DNA from: Bacillota bacterium
Lineage (GTDB): Bacteria > Bacillota > Clostridia > Acetivibrionales > DSM-1351
Length of the DNA stretch: 12,833 nucleotides
Direction: 5' to 3'
Assembly (NCBI GenBank): GCA_023391425.1
Contig: JAEWAX010000165.1
Location: 1-12,833 of the forward strand
Part shown: piece after piece, positions 6,193 to 12,833 of the stretch
How the letters are laid out: each line of letters starts with the position of its first letter
Numbering within the stretch: the first letter of the stretch is position 1
The notes under the pieces: generated by a model
What the model was told of the DNA's origin: nothing
Database searches by the model: none
What the model saw: the letters and a program-made list of their open reading frames with translations, nothing else
Position numbers and translations under genes: made by a program

Positions 6193-7077
6193 ATGGATAA
6201 AGAAGAAGGAGTCAAAAGAGGGTACTTACATAATGATTTTATGTTTTTTCATTTAAAAGATAGGAATAATATTCAATTTGAACATCATTATCATGACTTT
6301 AATAAAATAATTATATTTATTGTGGGAGATGTGGTTTATAACATTGAAGGAAAATCATATAAACTTAAGCCATGGGATATACTATTTGTTCCGAGCAGTC
6401 AGGTTCATAAGCCCATAATAGAGCCGGATAAAGAGTACGAGAGAATAGTAATATGGATTAATAATGTTTTTTTGGAGGAACACGGCGATGCTGAAAATAA
6501 TCTTTTGTCATGCTTTAATATTGCCAGAGAAAATAGACATCTGGTGAGACTTGGACAAAATTCTCTCAATTCAATTAAGCCTATACTTGTGAACATAGAA
6601 CAAGAGCTAAAAAACAAACAATTTTGTGCCGGCGTTTTAAGTAATGCTTTATTTGTACAATTTATGGTATACGTTAATAGACTTCAACTGAAACCAGACA
6701 AATGTGTTGAAAATATTGAGGTTGAATTTGATGAGCAGATTCAACAGGTTATTCAATATATTAATTCTAATTTAGAGCAGGATCTAAGCATCGCTGAACT
6801 AGCAACAAGATTTTATATTAATAAATATTATCTTATGCATAAATTCAAGAACAATACTGGTTACTCCATACACACTTATGTTAATAACAAAAGGATGCAA
6901 AAATGTGCAGTTTCTATTAAAGCTGGAATTTCTCCATCTGAGGTAGCAAGTAAATATGGTTTTAACGACTATTCCAGCTTTGTAAGGGCTTTTTCAAAAA
7001 TGTTTGGCGTATCACCAAGAAAGTATTACAAGACTTCAATTATGCCCGATGATAAGAACTTTCGGGGTGAGGGATAA
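6193..7077 (+). CDS. AraC-family transcriptional regulator with N-terminal cupin sensor
   Basis: This 294-residue protein is of usual AraC-family length. The N-terminal AraC-binding/cupin region (about 20-100) has the metal/ligand-type motif EHHYHDFNKI (30-39) and the cupin end WDILFVPSSQVHKP (61-74). The C-terminal double helix-turn-helix (about 183-282) has the first HTH near 198-220 (LSIAELATRFYINKYYLMHK) and the second near 246-268. It keeps the family signature GFNDYSSFVRAFSKMFGVSP then RKYY. AGGGGG lies 6-8 nt before the ATG. It is divergent from the EamA transporter, the most likely target. The dehydrogenase converging from the right may belong to the same response, but nothing in the sequence proves it. 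The ligand is unknown; the family often senses sugars or other small molecules. Confidence 0.92.
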   Translation: MDKEEGVKRGYLHNDFMFFHLKDRNNIQFEHHYHDFNKIIIFIVGDVVYNIEGKSYKLKPWDILFVPSSQVHKPIIEPDKEYERIVIWINNVFLEEHGDAENNLLSCFNIARENRHLVRLGQNSLNSIKPILVNIEQELKNKQFCAGVLSNALFVQFMVYVNRLQLKPDKCVENIEVEFDEQIQQVIQYINSNLEQDLSIAELATRFYINKYYLMHKFKNNTGYSIHTYVNNKRMQKCAVSIKAGISPSEVASKYGFNDYSSFVRAFSKMFGVSPRKYYKTSIMPDDKNFRGEG

Positions 7078-7123
7078 TACAAGAGCCATAGAACACAAAA
7101 GTGGTACTTATAAATGAAATGTT

Positions 7124-7894
7124 TTAGCAATAAATCATTTTCTTGGTCATTCCACCATCTATTGTAATGTTTTGCCCAGTTATGAAGCTGGATCTATCAG
7201 ATGAGAGAAACAAGCAGGCTTCCGCAATGTCATTAGGAATCCCAACTCTTCCTACCAAGTGCTGGCTATGATCCTCTGGAGATAGTGTTTCCTGTTTTGC
7301 AATAGAGCTTTTCTTCCATGAGGATGTATCTATCCAACCGGGACTTATGGAATTAACCCTTATTCCGTACTGACCAAGGGAAGCAGCCAATGAGTGTGTT
7401 AAGGCGATTATTCCACCTTTCGAAGCCGAATATGCTTCTGTATCAGGTTCCGACATAAATGCTCTTGTTGAGGCCATGTTGATTATGTTTCCGTTATTCT
7501 GAGCTCTCATTATAGGTGCACAAAATTTAGAACAATAGTACATTCCGGAAAGATTTACAGAAATGGCTTTATCCCAATCCGCTATAGATGTTTCAAATAT
7601 GTTCCCGAAGCCAGAAACAGCTGCATTGTTAACTAGAATGTGAACACCCTTATATTTGTCTAAGGTAGATTTAACCATTGCTTCAACAGAAGCCACGTCC
7701 GATACATCAGTTCTTAGGAATGTGGCTTCAAATCCTGAACTTTTAATATATTTTTCATTTTCAAGCCCAGCTTCTACATCGTTTTCGGCTAAAACAACAT
7801 TAGCACCTTCAAATGCATACCTTATAGAAATGGCTCTTCCAATGCCTTGACCTCCACCAGTCACGATAACTGTTTTATTTTTGAACTCTGACAT
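7124..7894 (-). CDS. Short-chain dehydrogenase/reductase (SDR), classical type
   Basis: This 256-residue minus-strand protein is of normal length for a classical SDR. The cofactor motif is T12-GGGQG-I18-G19, followed by an acidic E37 at the end of the second strand, which suggests NAD(H) rather than NADP(H). NNAA lies at 89-92. The catalytic residues are N114, S142 (NMASTRAF), Y155 and K159 (YSASK), and the SPGW motif at 184-187 is present. The C-terminal part has GRVGIPNDIAEACLFLSSD and ITGQNITIDGG. It is a soluble NAD(P)-dependent oxidoreductase acting on a hydroxyl/keto group. Close relatives include glucose dehydrogenase-like and 3-oxoacyl-ACP reductase-like enzymes, and the substrate cannot be assigned. 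GGA lies 8 nt before the ATG. The gene is convergent with the AraC gene, 46 bp apart, with no visible terminator between them. It is unusual in having a 24-bp tandem repeat in the promoter region. Confidence 0.92.
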   Translation of the reverse strand: MSEFKNKTVIVTGGGQGIGRAISIRYAFEGANVVLAENDVEAGLENEKYIKSSGFEATFLRTDVSDVASVEAMVKSTLDKYKGVHILVNNAAVSGFGNIFETSIADWDKAISVNLSGMYYCSKFCAPIMRAQNNGNIINMASTRAFMSEPDTEAYSASKGGIIALTHSLAASLGQYGIRVNSISPGWIDTSSWKKSSIAKQETLSPEDHSQHLVGRVGIPNDIAEACLFLSSDRSSFITGQNITIDGGMTKKMIYC

Positions 7895-7924
7895 AGTTTT
7901 CGTCCTTTCATAAATAAAATATAT

Positions 7925-7972
7925 TTAAAGTATAACAAATGCTTATGATTAAAGTATAACAAATGCTTATGA
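7925..7972. repeat. Perfect 24-bp tandem direct repeat upstream of the SDR gene
   Basis: Two identical 24-bp units lie head to tail at 7925-7948 and 7949-7972. Each starts TTAAAGTATAAC and ends GCTTATGA on the plus strand. Read towards the SDR gene, each unit contains TTGTTATACT, giving a -10-like TATACT at 7934-7929 and again at 7958-7953. The nearer one would start transcription about 28 nt before the SDR ATG. No good -35 is found for either. The duplication may double an operator or a -10 region. There are only two units, no spacer and no third copy, so it is not a CRISPR. Confidence 0.9.
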
Positions 7973-8024
7973 CAAATCATATTATCAAAGCAAAAAGTAT
8001 TAAATTATATTAGTTCTAAACAGC

Positions 8025-8053
8025 TCGAAAATTTAACTTAAATATATTATAAT
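8025..8053 (+). promoter_or_regulatory. Candidate promoter of the 5'-nucleotidase gene
   Basis: TCGAAA (8025-8030) and TATAAT (8048-8053) are separated by exactly 17 bp. Two more TATAAT sequences lie at 8110-8115 and 8214-8219 without a good -35. If the first is used, the leader is about 200 nt; the others would give about 140 or 35 nt. Confidence 0.45.
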
Positions 8054-8259
8054 TGAGAAATACAGTATATACTTCTAATTCTAAGCGCATTCAATTTGTT
8101 TTTGAAACATATAATGGAAAGTATAGGTTAGTTTAAAAAGATAAATTATCTCCTACGGTGAATACATAGCAATGAGGTTGCATATAAACAGAGTTCTCAC
8201 GAAAGTATTGAAGTATAATCAAACTGAAAATTATCACAAAAATAATGGGGTGTAATAAA
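8054..8259 (+). other. Long leader / intergenic stretch before the nucleotidase
   Basis: No gene is seen here. Small structures are a GATAAATTATC palindrome (8140-8150), a short hairpin GCAA-TGAGG-TTGC (8169-8181) and possible pairing of GTGA near 8156-8159 with TCAC near 8197-8200, enclosing that hairpin. This does not match any riboswitch consensus I know. It may simply be spacer DNA with several promoters. Confidence 0.35.
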
Positions 8260-10212
8260 ATGAAAATTAGTAAGGGAATTTTAAGCATAGTATTAGTACT
8301 CATCTTACTCATAGCTAGCTATCTTTCACAAACCTTCGCTAGTACGAGTGGGAAAAATCTGACTATATTGTTTACTCATGACTTGCATGACCATTTAATT
8401 CCTAACAAAACTGAAAAAGATAATGTGATTGTTCAAACTGGTGGGTATTCTAGAATGAAAACTGCTATTGACCAGCAAAAGAAGGAGAAACCGAACACCA
8501 TCCTGGTAGATGCTGGTGACTATTCTATGGGAGATCTCTTCCAGTCAATTTATGCTAGCGATGCACCGGAACTAAGAATAATGGGGCAAATGGGATATGA
8601 TGTAACAACATTTGGAAACCATGAGTTTGATTTTAGGGATAGCGGACTAGCAAGGCAATTATATGCAGCTAAAAACAGTGGCGATAAGCTTCCTCAAATT
8701 GTGAGTTCAAACCTGAAATTTCCTTCGGATGAGAATATGACGAAGTCATTGCTGGATTTAAAAGGAGCTTTGTCAGCTTATGGTGTTAAGGAATATACCG
8801 TTCTCGAGCGTAATGGTATAAAAATCGGAGTATTTGGCTTGATTGGAAAGGATTCTGCGGGGGCTGCTCCAATGACTACAGTTACTTTTAATGATATTGT
8901 TAATAGTGCAAAGAGTACTGTTGATAAACTTAAAAATCAAGAAAAGGTTGATCTAATTGTATGCTTGTCACATTCGGGTACTTTTGCTGATAAATCAGAA
9001 TCAGAGGATGAAATACTTGCAAAGAAGGTCCCTGAGATAAACGTAATAATTAGCGGTCACACACATACTAAGCTAGAGAAGCCTATAATTGTTGGAAAAA
9101 CTGTCATTGGGTCATGTGGCGAGTATAGCAACAATCTTGGCATTATTGATTTAGCGCAGGATTCTAATGGACAATGGAAAATTGACTACAGGCTTAAACC
9201 TATAGATAATAACTTAGAAGAAAATTCACAAATAAATGATTCTATTAATAAGTTTAAAACAATAGTACAGGAGAAGTATTTAAATAATTTTAACCTGAAA
9301 TTTGATGAGGTTTTAGCAAAGGCTCCCTTTAGCTTTGTTCCTACCGAGAAGATTGGAGCTAGACATGAAGAAGATTCTTTGGGAAACCTTATAACAGATG
9401 GGTATATCTATTCAGTAAAGCAAGCTGAGGGTGATAAATATGAACCAATAACGGTTGCTGTTGTAACAGTCGGAACAATGCGTGGCTCTTTCGTAAAGGG
9501 AAATATAACAGTAGAAGATGCATTTATTTCGAGCTCTCTGGGTGTAGGTGCTGACGGGATCTCTGGCTATCCACTTATATCTGTTTATTTGACAGGAAAA
9601 GAACTTAGAGATTTGTGCGAGGTGGATGCTTCGATTTCACCAATAATGGGTAGTGCTCAATTATATATGTCAGGTATCAGCTTTACTTTTAATCCAAACA
9701 GATTGATATTTAATAAGGTAACGGACTTGCATTTGCAAAAAACTGATGGCACTCTAGAGGAGATAGAGGACTCAAAACTTTATAGGGTTGTGACAGGCCT
9801 TTATAATGCGCAAATGCTATCTATTGTAGGAGATAAATCCTTTGGACTACTTTCAATCGTACCTAAAACAAAAGATGGTAGGCCAATTACCGATTTTGAA
9901 GCCCAGATTATATATGATTCCTCAAATGAGCGTGGTAATGAAGTGAAAGAGTGGCTATCAACTGCGCAATATCTCAAATCCTTTAATAAGGTTGATGGCA
10001 TAGCGGAGGTTCCTGTTTACTATAATAAAACTCATAGTAGGAAAATTGTAGATGATAATAAGAATGTACTAGCCATCGTTGGAAATCCAAATAGTATTGC
10101 AATTAAAATATATATTGTGGGCGCAGTAGTAGTTGTAGCTATAGCTTTTGCAGTGGTTATGTTTGTAACACGCAAGAAGAGGAAGCAAAAGCGCAGGAGT
10201 ATAAAGGCTTAA
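8260..10212 (+). CDS. Exported, membrane-anchored UshA-type 5'-nucleotidase/metallophosphoesterase
   Basis: This 650-residue protein has an N-terminal signal segment (MKISKGILSIVLVLILLIAS, to about 28) and a C-terminal transmembrane helix (about 614-636) followed by the basic tail RKKRKQKRR, so it is displayed outside the membrane. The metallophosphoesterase domain (about 34-310) has D41 and H43 (FTHDLHDH), D87 (VDAGDYSMGD), N120-H121 (GNHEFDF), H238 (LSHSG) and H267/H269 (SGHTHTK), which are the two-metal site. The 5'-nucleotidase C-terminal domain spans about 355-560 (SLGNLITDG, YPLISVYLTGKEL). From knowledge of the family it hydrolyses nucleotides or other phosphoesters outside the cell for phosphate or nucleoside salvage; specificity is not proven. 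The ATG at 8260 is preferred because GGGGTG (8247-8252) lies 7 nt before it; the upstream in-frame ATG at 8245 overlaps that site. A C-terminal helix instead of an LPXTG signal indicates membrane rather than sortase anchoring. Confidence 0.92.
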   Translation: MKISKGILSIVLVLILLIASYLSQTFASTSGKNLTILFTHDLHDHLIPNKTEKDNVIVQTGGYSRMKTAIDQQKKEKPNTILVDAGDYSMGDLFQSIYASDAPELRIMGQMGYDVTTFGNHEFDFRDSGLARQLYAAKNSGDKLPQIVSSNLKFPSDENMTKSLLDLKGALSAYGVKEYTVLERNGIKIGVFGLIGKDSAGAAPMTTVTFNDIVNSAKSTVDKLKNQEKVDLIVCLSHSGTFADKSESEDEILAKKVPEINVIISGHTHTKLEKPIIVGKTVIGSCGEYSNNLGIIDLAQDSNGQWKIDYRLKPIDNNLEENSQINDSINKFKTIVQEKYLNNFNLKFDEVLAKAPFSFVPTEKIGARHEEDSLGNLITDGYIYSVKQAEGDKYEPITVAVVTVGTMRGSFVKGNITVEDAFISSSLGVGADGISGYPLISVYLTGKELRDLCEVDASISPIMGSAQLYMSGISFTFNPNRLIFNKVTDLHLQKTDGTLEEIEDSKLYRVVTGLYNAQMLSIVGDKSFGLLSIVPKTKDGRPITDFEAQIIYDSSNERGNEVKEWLSTAQYLKSFNKVDGIAEVPVYYNKTHSRKIVDDNKNVLAIVGNPNSIAIKIYIVGAVVVVAIAFAVVMFVTRKKRKQKRRSIKA

Positions 10213-10269
10213 GGTGTGCCCGCTCTGATTAGCGATAGATATAGACAATAAAATAGAAATAAAATTCAT

Positions 10270-10309
10270 AAGGCCAGTATATCGATAAGTGTTGATATAC
10301 TGGCCTTTA
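10270..10309 (+). terminator. Terminator-like hairpin after the nucleotidase gene
   Basis: A perfect 14-bp stem (AAGGCCAGTATATC at 10270-10283, GATATACTGGCCTT at 10294-10307) has a 10-nt loop. The T-tract is only TTT-A-T, so it is strong as a structure but weak by the T-run rule. It lies 58 bp after the stop and separates the nucleotidase from the PadR operon. Confidence 0.7.
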
Positions 10310-10370
10310 TCCGATGTATACCGCCGCAAAAAACTGCCTTATTTTTTTGGAAAATTTAATTATTTACATC

Positions 10371-10434
10371 TTGACGTGATATATCAAGCTATGATATAGT
10401 ACATTTACGATATATCACATCGCGATATATCACG
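10371..10434 (+). promoter_or_regulatory. PadR operon promoter with three GATATATC operators
   Basis: The promoter is TTGACG (10371-10376) and TATAGT (10395-10400) with an 18-bp spacer. Three 14-bp sites share the palindromic core GATATATC: CGTGATATATCAAG (10375-10388, over the -35/spacer), TACGATATATCACA (10406-10419, at the expected start site) and CGCGATATATCACG (10421-10434, ending at the base before AGGAGA). The last two are 15 bp apart. The inferred ideal site is the full palindrome CGTGATATATCACG. The position fits autorepression by the PadR protein encoded directly downstream. Confidence 0.8.
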
Positions 10435-10447
10435 AGGAGATGTATAT

Positions 10448-10789
10448 ATGAAAAAAGAACTCAGAAAGTTATATTTACCGATGAGTGAGTCTGGATACTA
10501 TATACTTTTGTCTCTAAAAGAACCTAGACACGGATATGGAATTATACTTTATGTGAAAGAGATAACACAGGGTAGGATTAGTCTAGGGGCTGGGACAATA
10601 TATGGAACACTCACAAAGTTTGAAAAAGACAGCCTTATTGTGTCGGCAGGAGAAGAAGATAGGAGAAAGCTCTACAAACTCACTGATGATGGTATTTGGC
10701 TTTTGGAACAAGAATTAAAAAGAATTGACGAATTGTATACTAATGGTCATAGTATTTTGGGGGGGACGAGTTATGATCAAAGTATTTAA
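10448..10789 (+). CDS. PadR-family transcriptional regulator
   Basis: This 113-residue protein matches the short (PadR-s1) class. It has a winged helix at about 12-85 with YYILLSLKEPRHGYGI (17-32), LGAGTIYGTLTKFEKDSLI (46-64), the wing GEEDRRKLYKLTDDG (68-82), and a short C-terminal dimerisation helix (WLLEQELKRIDELY). From knowledge of the family these are dimeric repressors released by drugs, phenolics or envelope stress, often placed before the transporter they control. AGGAGA lies 7 nt before the ATG, directly beside an operator copy. The 3' end overlaps the next gene by 17 bp, so the two are translationally linked. It probably represses its own operon through the GATATATC sites at 10375-10434. 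Confidence 0.93.
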   Translation: MKKELRKLYLPMSESGYYILLSLKEPRHGYGIILYVKEITQGRISLGAGTIYGTLTKFEKDSLIVSAGEEDRRKLYKLTDDGIWLLEQELKRIDELYTNGHSILGGTSYDQSI

Positions 10790-11297
10790 ATGGTGGTGGG
10801 CATGGAACTTCGAAGAAATTGAAGACTGGCTTGAAAGAATGGAAGCTGGAGGATTACGACTAGTTGAAACTAGATTTGATGGGGTATACTTTTGCTTTGA
10901 AAAATGTGTCTCAACTAAAGCTAGATACTGCATTGACTATCAAGCCAAGTTAACTCCTGAGTACATGACAATAATTAATGATGATGGCTGGAAACTCTAT
11001 CAGATAGGGTTCGGTTGGTACATACTTAGAAAAGAGTATCAAGATGAAAAACCAAATCTATATGTGGATCTTGAAGGACTTATCGCAAGAAATAAGTCTT
11101 TGCTGACATTAATGATTGGTGGACTTCTTATTGAATTTATAGGTTTTGGAAGTATGATTTGGGGATTACTAAATTCCCCTGATAATGGACGATTAGCATA
11201 TACTTGTATATTAGGTGCTTTCATTCTTGCCTTCTTTGCATTTGTCATTACCAATCTGGCGATACAAATAAGAAAATTTAGTAAAAAGGATTATTAA
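10773..11297 (+). CDS. DUF2812-domain membrane protein
   Basis: This protein has 174 residues when started at ATG 10773. The preceding G-run and GACGAG (about 10758-10770) serve as ribosome binding site, and an upstream in-frame start at 10725 would lie deep inside the padR gene. The N-terminal soluble part (1-105) fits DUF2812: FKWWWAWNFEEIEDWLERME (5-24), GLRLVETRFDGVYFCFEK, then YCIDYQA and DDGWKLYQIGFGWYILRKE. Two transmembrane helices follow at about 110-135 and 143-168, with a basic tail (IRKFSKK). DUF2812 proteins are commonly encoded next to PadR regulators; their function is unproven, with a role as a membrane-linked co-sensor or anti-repressor often suggested by context. The gene overlaps padR by 17 bp and is followed after 29 bp by a small membrane protein. 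Confidence 0.85.
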   Translation: MIKVFKWWWAWNFEEIEDWLERMEAGGLRLVETRFDGVYFCFEKCVSTKARYCIDYQAKLTPEYMTIINDDGWKLYQIGFGWYILRKEYQDEKPNLYVDLEGLIARNKSLLTLMIGGLLIEFIGFGSMIWGLLNSPDNGRLAYTCILGAFILAFFAFVITNLAIQIRKFSKKDY

Positions 11298-11326
11298 AGC
11301 AAAAATTAGTTTGAAGGAGGAAATAG

Positions 11327-11515
11327 ATGAATAAAAAAATTAAGTATGTAATGTTATCACTTTTTCTATTAGGGCTTCTGATTTCTACTATTAGCAGAAT
11401 GCTTAACGATTATCTTACTGACTTTGCACTTGGTTTTTGTCAAGGATTATCAATTGTTTTTATATTTATTGGATTTATAAGTACTGGTATTTTACGAAAA
11501 AGAAAAACTTATTAA
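11327..11515 (+). CDS. Small two-helix membrane protein
   Basis: This 62-residue protein has a basic start (MNKKIKY), a hydrophobic helix at about 7-24, a short polar segment (SRMLNDYLTD), a second helix at about 33-56 and a basic tail (RKRKTY). Both ends are predicted cytoplasmic. A very good ribosome binding site, AAGGAGG, precedes the ATG. It lies between the DUF2812 gene and the ABC ATPase gene (24 bp before the latter) in one operon, so it is probably an accessory part of the transporter or its sensor. I recognise no family. Confidence 0.8.
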   Translation: MNKKIKYVMLSLFLLGLLISTISRMLNDYLTDFALGFCQGLSIVFIFIGFISTGILRKRKTY

Positions 11516-11539
11516 AATATTAAAGAAGAGGTGAAAAAA

Positions 11540-12436
11540 TTGGGACTGTTGGTTGAAAATGTCTCCAAAACCTTTGGAGAAAAGCTGGTAGTTAATAATA
11601 TCAGTTTCCAAATGAAAGAACCAGGTGTTTTCGGATTGTTAGGAACAAATGGAGCCGGAAAAACTACCACGATTAGAATGATTTTGAACATTGTGAAGAA
11701 AGATAGCGGGGCTATAAAGTGGAACGACAAGCCCACAGTTGAGCAAATTACAAACTTTGGGTATCTCCCAGAGGAGAGAGGACTTTATCCTAAAGTCAAG
11801 GTAATGGAACAACTGGTGTATTTTGCAAGACTACGGGGAATTTCACACGAAAAGGCTAAAAAAGATATCGCTTATTGGCTAGAACGACTTGAAGCAAGCC
11901 AGTATACAAATATGCTGGCAGAAAAGCTTTCTAAGGGGAATCAGCAAAAGATTCAATTTATTGCGTCAATTATCCATGACCCTGAACTCATATTTATGGA
12001 TGAGCCCTTTAGTGGTTTGGACCCGGTTAATACCGAACTTTTCAAGGGAGTAATATATGAATTGATTGATAAGAAAAAATTTATTATCATGTCAAGCCAT
12101 CAAATGTCTACAGTTGAAGAGTTCTGCAAAGACATATTAATTCTGAAAAATGGAAATGCAGTACTTAGCGGCAATCTTAAAGATATAAAGCATAGCTATG
12201 GCAGAAGTAATCTTTTAATTAATAGTGAAGGAAATATTGTTGAACTAGCTACACAAGAGGGAATTACAAGCATTTCACAAAATGCGACTGGTTATGAATT
12301 TAAGATTTCAAACGAAGAACAAGCCTACAAATTACTAGAAAAAATATTGAGCAAGAAGCTTAGGCTAGATAAGTTTGAAATTCGCGAACCATCACTGCAT
12401 GAGATATTTATTGAAAAGGTAGGTGAAGCAAAATGA
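11540..12436 (+). CDS. ABC-2 type transporter ATP-binding protein (NatA-like)
   Basis: This protein has 298 residues from TTG 11540. Walker A is GTNGAGKT (35-42). The Q-loop region reads YLPEERGLYP (75-84), with Glu in place of the usual Gln, as in NatA/YhaQ-type ATPases. The ABC signature is LSKGNQQK (130-137), Walker B is LIFMDEP (150-156) with catalytic E155, the D-loop is SGLDP, and the H-loop histidine is H187 (SSHQM). The C-terminal about 85 residues (LINSEGNIVEL to HEIFIEKV) fit DUF4162. It powers export with the permease encoded next. I prefer TTG 11540 because AGAGG (11526-11530) lies 9 nt away, whereas GTG 11531 (3 residues longer) directly abuts that site. The stop overlaps the permease start (ATGA), giving coupled translation. 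The substrate (Na+, drug or peptide) cannot be told. Confidence 0.93.
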   Translation: MGLLVENVSKTFGEKLVVNNISFQMKEPGVFGLLGTNGAGKTTTIRMILNIVKKDSGAIKWNDKPTVEQITNFGYLPEERGLYPKVKVMEQLVYFARLRGISHEKAKKDIAYWLERLEASQYTNMLAEKLSKGNQQKIQFIASIIHDPELIFMDEPFSGLDPVNTELFKGVIYELIDKKKFIIMSSHQMSTVEEFCKDILILKNGNAVLSGNLKDIKHSYGRSNLLINSEGNIVELATQEGITSISQNATGYEFKISNEEQAYKLLEKILSKKLRLDKFEIREPSLHEIFIEKVGEAK

Positions 12437-12833
12437 GAGAGTTTTTAGAGGTCTTTAAATATACTTTCAAAGAAAATATAAAGCAAAAATCATTTATTAT
12501 ATCTACAATTATTATTTTAATAATCGTAGTTGGTGCATTGCTGGTACCTGCCATAGTGACTAAAGTTCAGTCTTCAGATAATAGCGAAAGTGACAAAAAT
12601 CCATCAGAAAAAAGCATTGTTTACTTAATAGATAAGAGCGGATATTATAATAATAGCTTGAAAGAAATTCAAGAGCAATTACCAGAATATCAAGTAAAGT
12701 TTGAATCAGAGAAGAACCTTGAAAGTCTGAAAGCTGATATAAAGGAAAGTGGAAAGAACTTCTTATTTATTGCAAACTTAGCAGACGATGTACCAAAGTT
12801 TGAGTATTATACAAAGCAGTATGATGCTGGACC
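12433..12833 (+). CDS. ABC-2 type transporter permease (NatB-like), N-terminal part
   Basis: The frame starts at ATG 12433 (overlapping the ATPase stop, with AGGTGA 12421-12426 as ribosome binding site) and stays open to the window end, giving 133 residues of a longer protein. It begins MREFLEVFKYTFKENIKQKS. A first transmembrane helix follows at about 21-42 (FIISTIIILIIVVGALLVP), then a polar extracytoplasmic domain (SSDNSESDKNPSEKS, then IVYLIDKSGYYNNSLKEI). This is the usual layout of ABC-2/NatB permeases, which have a large external loop after TM1 and several helices at the C-terminus. The rest lies outside the window. Confidence 0.88.
   Translation, partial: MREFLEVFKYTFKENIKQKSFIISTIIILIIVVGALLVPAIVTKVQSSDNSESDKNPSEKSIVYLIDKSGYYNNSLKEIQEQLPEYQVKFESEKNLESLKADIKESGKNFLFIANLADDVPKFEYYTKQYDAG

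Noticed and set aside
7925..7972. Tandem repeat considered as a CRISPR or attachment-site remnant
   Set aside because: There are only two adjoining units with no spacer, no cas genes and no integrase or mobile-element gene nearby.
8054..8259. Riboswitch before the nucleotidase
   Set aside because: I could not match purine, cyclic-di-GMP, ydaO, cobalamin, lysine, SAM, THF or PreQ1 consensus elements, and pairing is short.
10069..10329. Minus-strand open frame of 86 codons at the nucleotidase 3' end
   Set aside because: It covers the C-terminal helix of the nucleotidase, the intergenic space and the terminator hairpin; its Tyr/Asn/His-rich sequence looks non-coding.

Overview
The window is AT-rich DNA that reads like a low-GC Firmicute of the class Clostridia. 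The signs are strong AGGAGG-type ribosome binding sites, several probable TTG starts, an S-layer-homology (SLH) surface protein of clostridial type, a DUF6774-like small protein, and PadR/DUF2812/NatAB-type gene organisation. I cannot name the species. No rRNA, tRNA, insertion sequence, phage gene or CRISPR array is visible. Both ends cut through genes.

Left part (1-4800). The 3' end of an SLH-domain cell-surface protein is followed by a strong terminator. Then come a single DedA-family membrane protein with its own terminator and a two-component system (OmpR-type regulator and HAMP histidine kinase, overlapping by 4 bp). Next is a small secreted, lysine-rich protein with two copies of a GKITKE helix motif. 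Its upstream region carries a 9-bp direct repeat (TACACAATA) at an 11-bp period. A near copy lies in the promoter of the response regulator, so the regulator may control both itself and the secreted protein.

Middle part (4800-7900). On the minus strand are a 66-aa DUF6774-like protein and an EamA/DMT transporter. The transporter is divergent from an AraC-type regulator with a cupin sensor domain, which probably controls it. A short-chain dehydrogenase on the minus strand converges on the AraC gene. It has a perfect 24-bp tandem duplication in its promoter region.

Right part (7900-12833). A secreted, C-terminally membrane-anchored UshA-type 5'-nucleotidase/metallophosphoesterase has a leader of about 200 nt and a downstream hairpin. 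It is followed by a tight operon: PadR regulator, DUF2812 membrane protein, a 62-aa two-helix membrane protein, an ABC-2 type ATPase (NatA-like) and the start of its permease (NatB-like, cut by the window end). The PadR promoter carries three copies of a GATATATC-centred operator covering the -35/spacer, the start region and the edge of the ribosome binding site. This looks like autorepression of a self-contained envelope-stress or drug-response efflux module.

Most of the window is ordinary clostridial envelope, signalling and transport content. The parts most worth a second look are the two operator systems, the PadR-DUF2812-small protein-ABC module, the 24-bp tandem repeat and the uncharacterised small proteins.
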